From Bryobacterales bacterium KBS 96 (GTDB taxonomy: Bacteria; Acidobacteriota; Terriglobia; Bryobacterales; Bryobacteraceae), in contig KB906767.1 of NCBI GenBank assembly GCA_000381625.1, positions 4,143,082-4,207,081 on the forward strand: 64,000 nucleotides of DNA, read 5' to 3'. A program made the position numbers and the translations under genes. Positions within the stretch are counted from its first letter, which is position 1, and every line of letters starts with the position of its first letter. The notes under the pieces are model-generated. The model saw nothing but the letters and a program-made list of their open reading frames with translations, had not been told where the DNA came from and did not search any database. Below are positions 62,584 through 64,000 of this stretch, piece after piece.

Positions 62584-62772
62584 TCCGCGCTCCGACGCAG
62601 CTCCCGCGCTCTTCGCAGCTCCCGCGCTCCAGCGCAGCTCCCGCGCTCCGCGTAGCTCCCGCGCTCCGCGCAGCTTCCGCGCTCCGCGCAGCTTCCGCGC
62701 TCCGCGCAGCTTCCGCGCTCCGCGCAGCTTCCGCGCTCCGCGCAGCTTCCGCGCTCCGCGCCCGCCAGCTTC
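62584..62772 (+). repeat. Homogenised mini-palindrome array before fcl
   Basis: About ten units of 17-20 bp, mostly CTTCCGCGCTCCGCGCAG. The first four are variable (GCGCTCCGACGC, GCGCTCTTCGC, GCGCTCCAGCGC, GCGCTCCGCG), the last six nearly identical, with a GCCCGCCAG tail. The unit is the same as in the 60961-61129 array. It ends 12 bp before the fcl ATG. The palindrome core is GCGC-TCC-GCGC. Confidence 0.85.
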
Positions 62773-62784
62773 CCTAACTGAAGC

Positions 62785-63738
62785 ATGACCTCTGAATCGA
62801 AGCTCCTCATCGCCGGCTCCACCGGCCTCGCCGGCTCCGCCATCCTCCGCGCTCTCCGCGCGCAAGGGTACCGCAACCTCATAACGAAAACCCGCCGCGA
62901 AACCGACCTCACCAATCGCGCCGCCGTCGACCATCTCTTCGCAACCGAGCGCCCCGAATACGTCTTCCTCGCGGCCGCCAAAGTCGGCGGCATTCTGGCC
63001 AACGCGACCTATCCGGCCGATTTCCTCCGCGACAACCTCGCCATTGAACTCAACGTCATCGATTCCGCCTGGCGTCACGGCGTCAAAAAGCTCTTGTTCC
63101 TCGGCTCCTCCTGCATCTATCCCAAGCACGCGCCGCAGCCCATGAAAGAGGAGCATCTCCTCACCGGCGCCCTCGAGCCTACCAACGAGCCCTACGCCAT
63201 CGCCAAAATCGCCGGCATCAAGCTCTGCCAGGCCTACCGCGCGCAATACGGATTCAACGCCATCTCGCTGATGCCGACAAACCTCTACGGTCCCGGCGAC
63301 AATTTCGATCTGGACAACTCGCACGTGCTGCCCGCGCTGCTGCGCAAATTTCACGAGGCCAAAGCCGAACGCCGCCCGGAGGTCACGATCTGGGGCACGG
63401 GCGCGCCTCGCCGCGAATTTCTGCATGTGGACGACCTCGCCGCCGCGGCGCTATTTCTGATGGAGCATTACGACGAACCCGGCATCGTCAACGTCGGCAC
63501 GGGTCAAGATATAACGATAGCCGCACTAGCTCAACTGATAGCCCGCATAGTCAATTACTCCGGCGCGTTAGTATTCGACGAGTCAAAACCGGACGGCACA
63601 CCTCGCAAGTTACTGGACATCACGCGCCTGAGTAACCTCGGCTGGCGCGCGAGTATCTCGTTGGAGGACGGCCTCCGCTCGACCTATAACTGGTTCCTGA
63701 AAAACACCGCCTCGGCGCGCCGTGCCGCCGCAACCTAA
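62785..63738 (+). CDS. fcl: GDP-L-fucose synthase
   Basis: 317 residues. The NADP-binding start is LLIAGSTGLAGSAILRALRA. Family blocks are YVFLAAAKVGGILANATYPA, KLLFLGSSCIYPKHAPQPMK (Ser/Cys) and EPYAIAKIAGIKLCQAYR (YxxxK), then NLYGPGDNFDLDNSHVLPAL. It epimerises and reduces the gmd product to GDP-L-fucose. It is separated from gmd by a reversed four-helix-bundle gene and an array. The C-terminus ends RRAAAT. Confidence 0.95.
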   Translation: MTSESKLLIAGSTGLAGSAILRALRAQGYRNLITKTRRETDLTNRAAVDHLFATERPEYVFLAAAKVGGILANATYPADFLRDNLAIELNVIDSAWRHGVKKLLFLGSSCIYPKHAPQPMKEEHLLTGALEPTNEPYAIAKIAGIKLCQAYRAQYGFNAISLMPTNLYGPGDNFDLDNSHVLPALLRKFHEAKAERRPEVTIWGTGAPRREFLHVDDLAAAALFLMEHYDEPGIVNVGTGQDITIAALAQLIARIVNYSGALVFDESKPDGTPRKLLDITRLSNLGWRASISLEDGLRSTYNWFLKNTASARRAAAT

Positions 63739-63751
63739 CGTAAGCCGTGGC

Positions 63752-63790
63752 GCACGCACTCGTGCGTGCCGCGTCGAGACTTTCTCGACG
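63752..63790. repeat. Paired hairpins after fcl
   Basis: GCACGCAC-TC-GTGCGTGC (63752-63769) and CGTCGAGA-CTT-TCTCGACG (63772-63790) are perfect hairpins with 8-bp arms. The pair resembles the one at 46611-46646 (both start GTGGCGCACGC). Confidence 0.65.
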
Positions 63791-63793
63791 GTT

Positions 63794-63995
63794 GCGCAGC
63801 TCCGGTCTTCTGAATCGAAATCGGAAAGGAATCGGAATCCGCGCTCAGCCTTTGTCTTTCACGTTCCGCACCGCAGGGGCAGCTCCCGCGCCCCGCGCAG
63901 CTCCGGTCTTCGGAATGGAAATCGGAAAGGAATCGGAATCCGCGCTCAGCCTTTGTCTTTTGCATTCCGCACCGCAGGGGCAGCTTCCGGCGGCT
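63794..63995 (+). repeat. Tandem 101-bp repeat downstream of fcl
   Basis: The unit GCGCAGCTCCGGTCTTC...GGGGCAGCT recurs after 101 bp (63794 and 63895), with GGAAAGGAATCGGAATCCGC and GCTCAGCCTTTGTCTTT inside. Each unit includes one palindrome of the array type (GCGCCCCGCGC). The window ends inside or just after copy two, so more copies may follow. No gene was found in 63739-64000. Confidence 0.75.
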
Positions 63996-64000
63996 CGGCC

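Noticed and set aside
62536..63426. Extension of the four-helix-bundle frame to 421 codons
   Set aside because: The extra N-terminal part runs antisense through fcl and through the repeat array, giving RELRGARKLRGA-type runs; the family start is at 62535.

Overview
The window looks like the chromosome of an acidobacterium, most likely close to the Bryobacterales (Solibacter-type). This is inferred from gene content, not from a database search. The signs are an Oar-like TonB-dependent receptor with an N-terminal carboxypeptidase-regulatory domain, secreted carboxypeptidase-regulatory proteins, a kinase with a two-component-regulator propeller, several Tat-type oxidoreductases and hydrolases, a moderately high GC content, and many small hairpin repeats between genes. 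There are two tRNA genes (Thr-CGT and Arg-TCG), no rRNA genes and no CRISPR array. Two broken mobile-element genes remain: an istB remnant, and a tyrosine integrase remnant beside tRNA-Thr.

Layout. 1-9 kb holds an exported amidohydrolase, an SDR dehydrogenase divergent from an AraC regulator, the istB remnant, a Tat-exported Gfo/Idh/MocA oxidoreductase, a DUF5009 membrane acyltransferase, the integrase remnant with tRNA-Thr, and an ABC-F ATPase. 9-19 kb holds trpS, an RlmD-type RNA methyltransferase, a MoxR/DUF58/BatA-like/VWA operon, a CYTH protein, tRNA-Arg and a small secreted protein. 19-26 kb holds a large secreted propeller/lectin protein and a Co/Ni ECF transporter in which CbiM, CbiN and CbiQ are fused, followed by a His-tailed CbiO. 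26-32 kb holds a STAS protein and a three-gene beta-oxidation operon. 32-43 kb holds a JAMM-like/TonB fusion, a LuxR-type response regulator with its propeller histidine kinase, a second Gfo/Idh/MocA enzyme, an amidase with a tiny exported partner, and proS. A 742-bp segment with inverted ends and a 5-bp flanking duplication sits between proS and rpmH. 43-48 kb is the conserved rpmH-rnpA-yidD-yidC-jag-mnmE block. 48-60 kb holds fdhD with a DUF7009 gene, the TonB-dependent receptor, a YdcF protein, ispD-ispF, a secreted propeller protein and a Tat-exported multicopper oxidase. 60-64 kb starts a surface-polysaccharide cluster: a specialised NusG, a ribbon-helix-helix protein, gmd, a four-helix-bundle gene on the other strand, and fcl.

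The most unusual feature is non-coding. The spaces in the polysaccharide cluster are filled with arrays of 17-20-bp GC-rich units, each a tiny palindrome. In the array before gmd the arms differ from unit to unit but stay complementary, which points to selection for structure. The cluster is headed by a specialised NusG behind a well-formed promoter. A link between this elongation factor and the hairpin arrays is a testable idea and not something the sequence proves. A second repeat system, a mosaic of longer hairpin modules (tandemly duplicated at 54.4-54.9 kb), occupies spaces between 48 and 58 kb.
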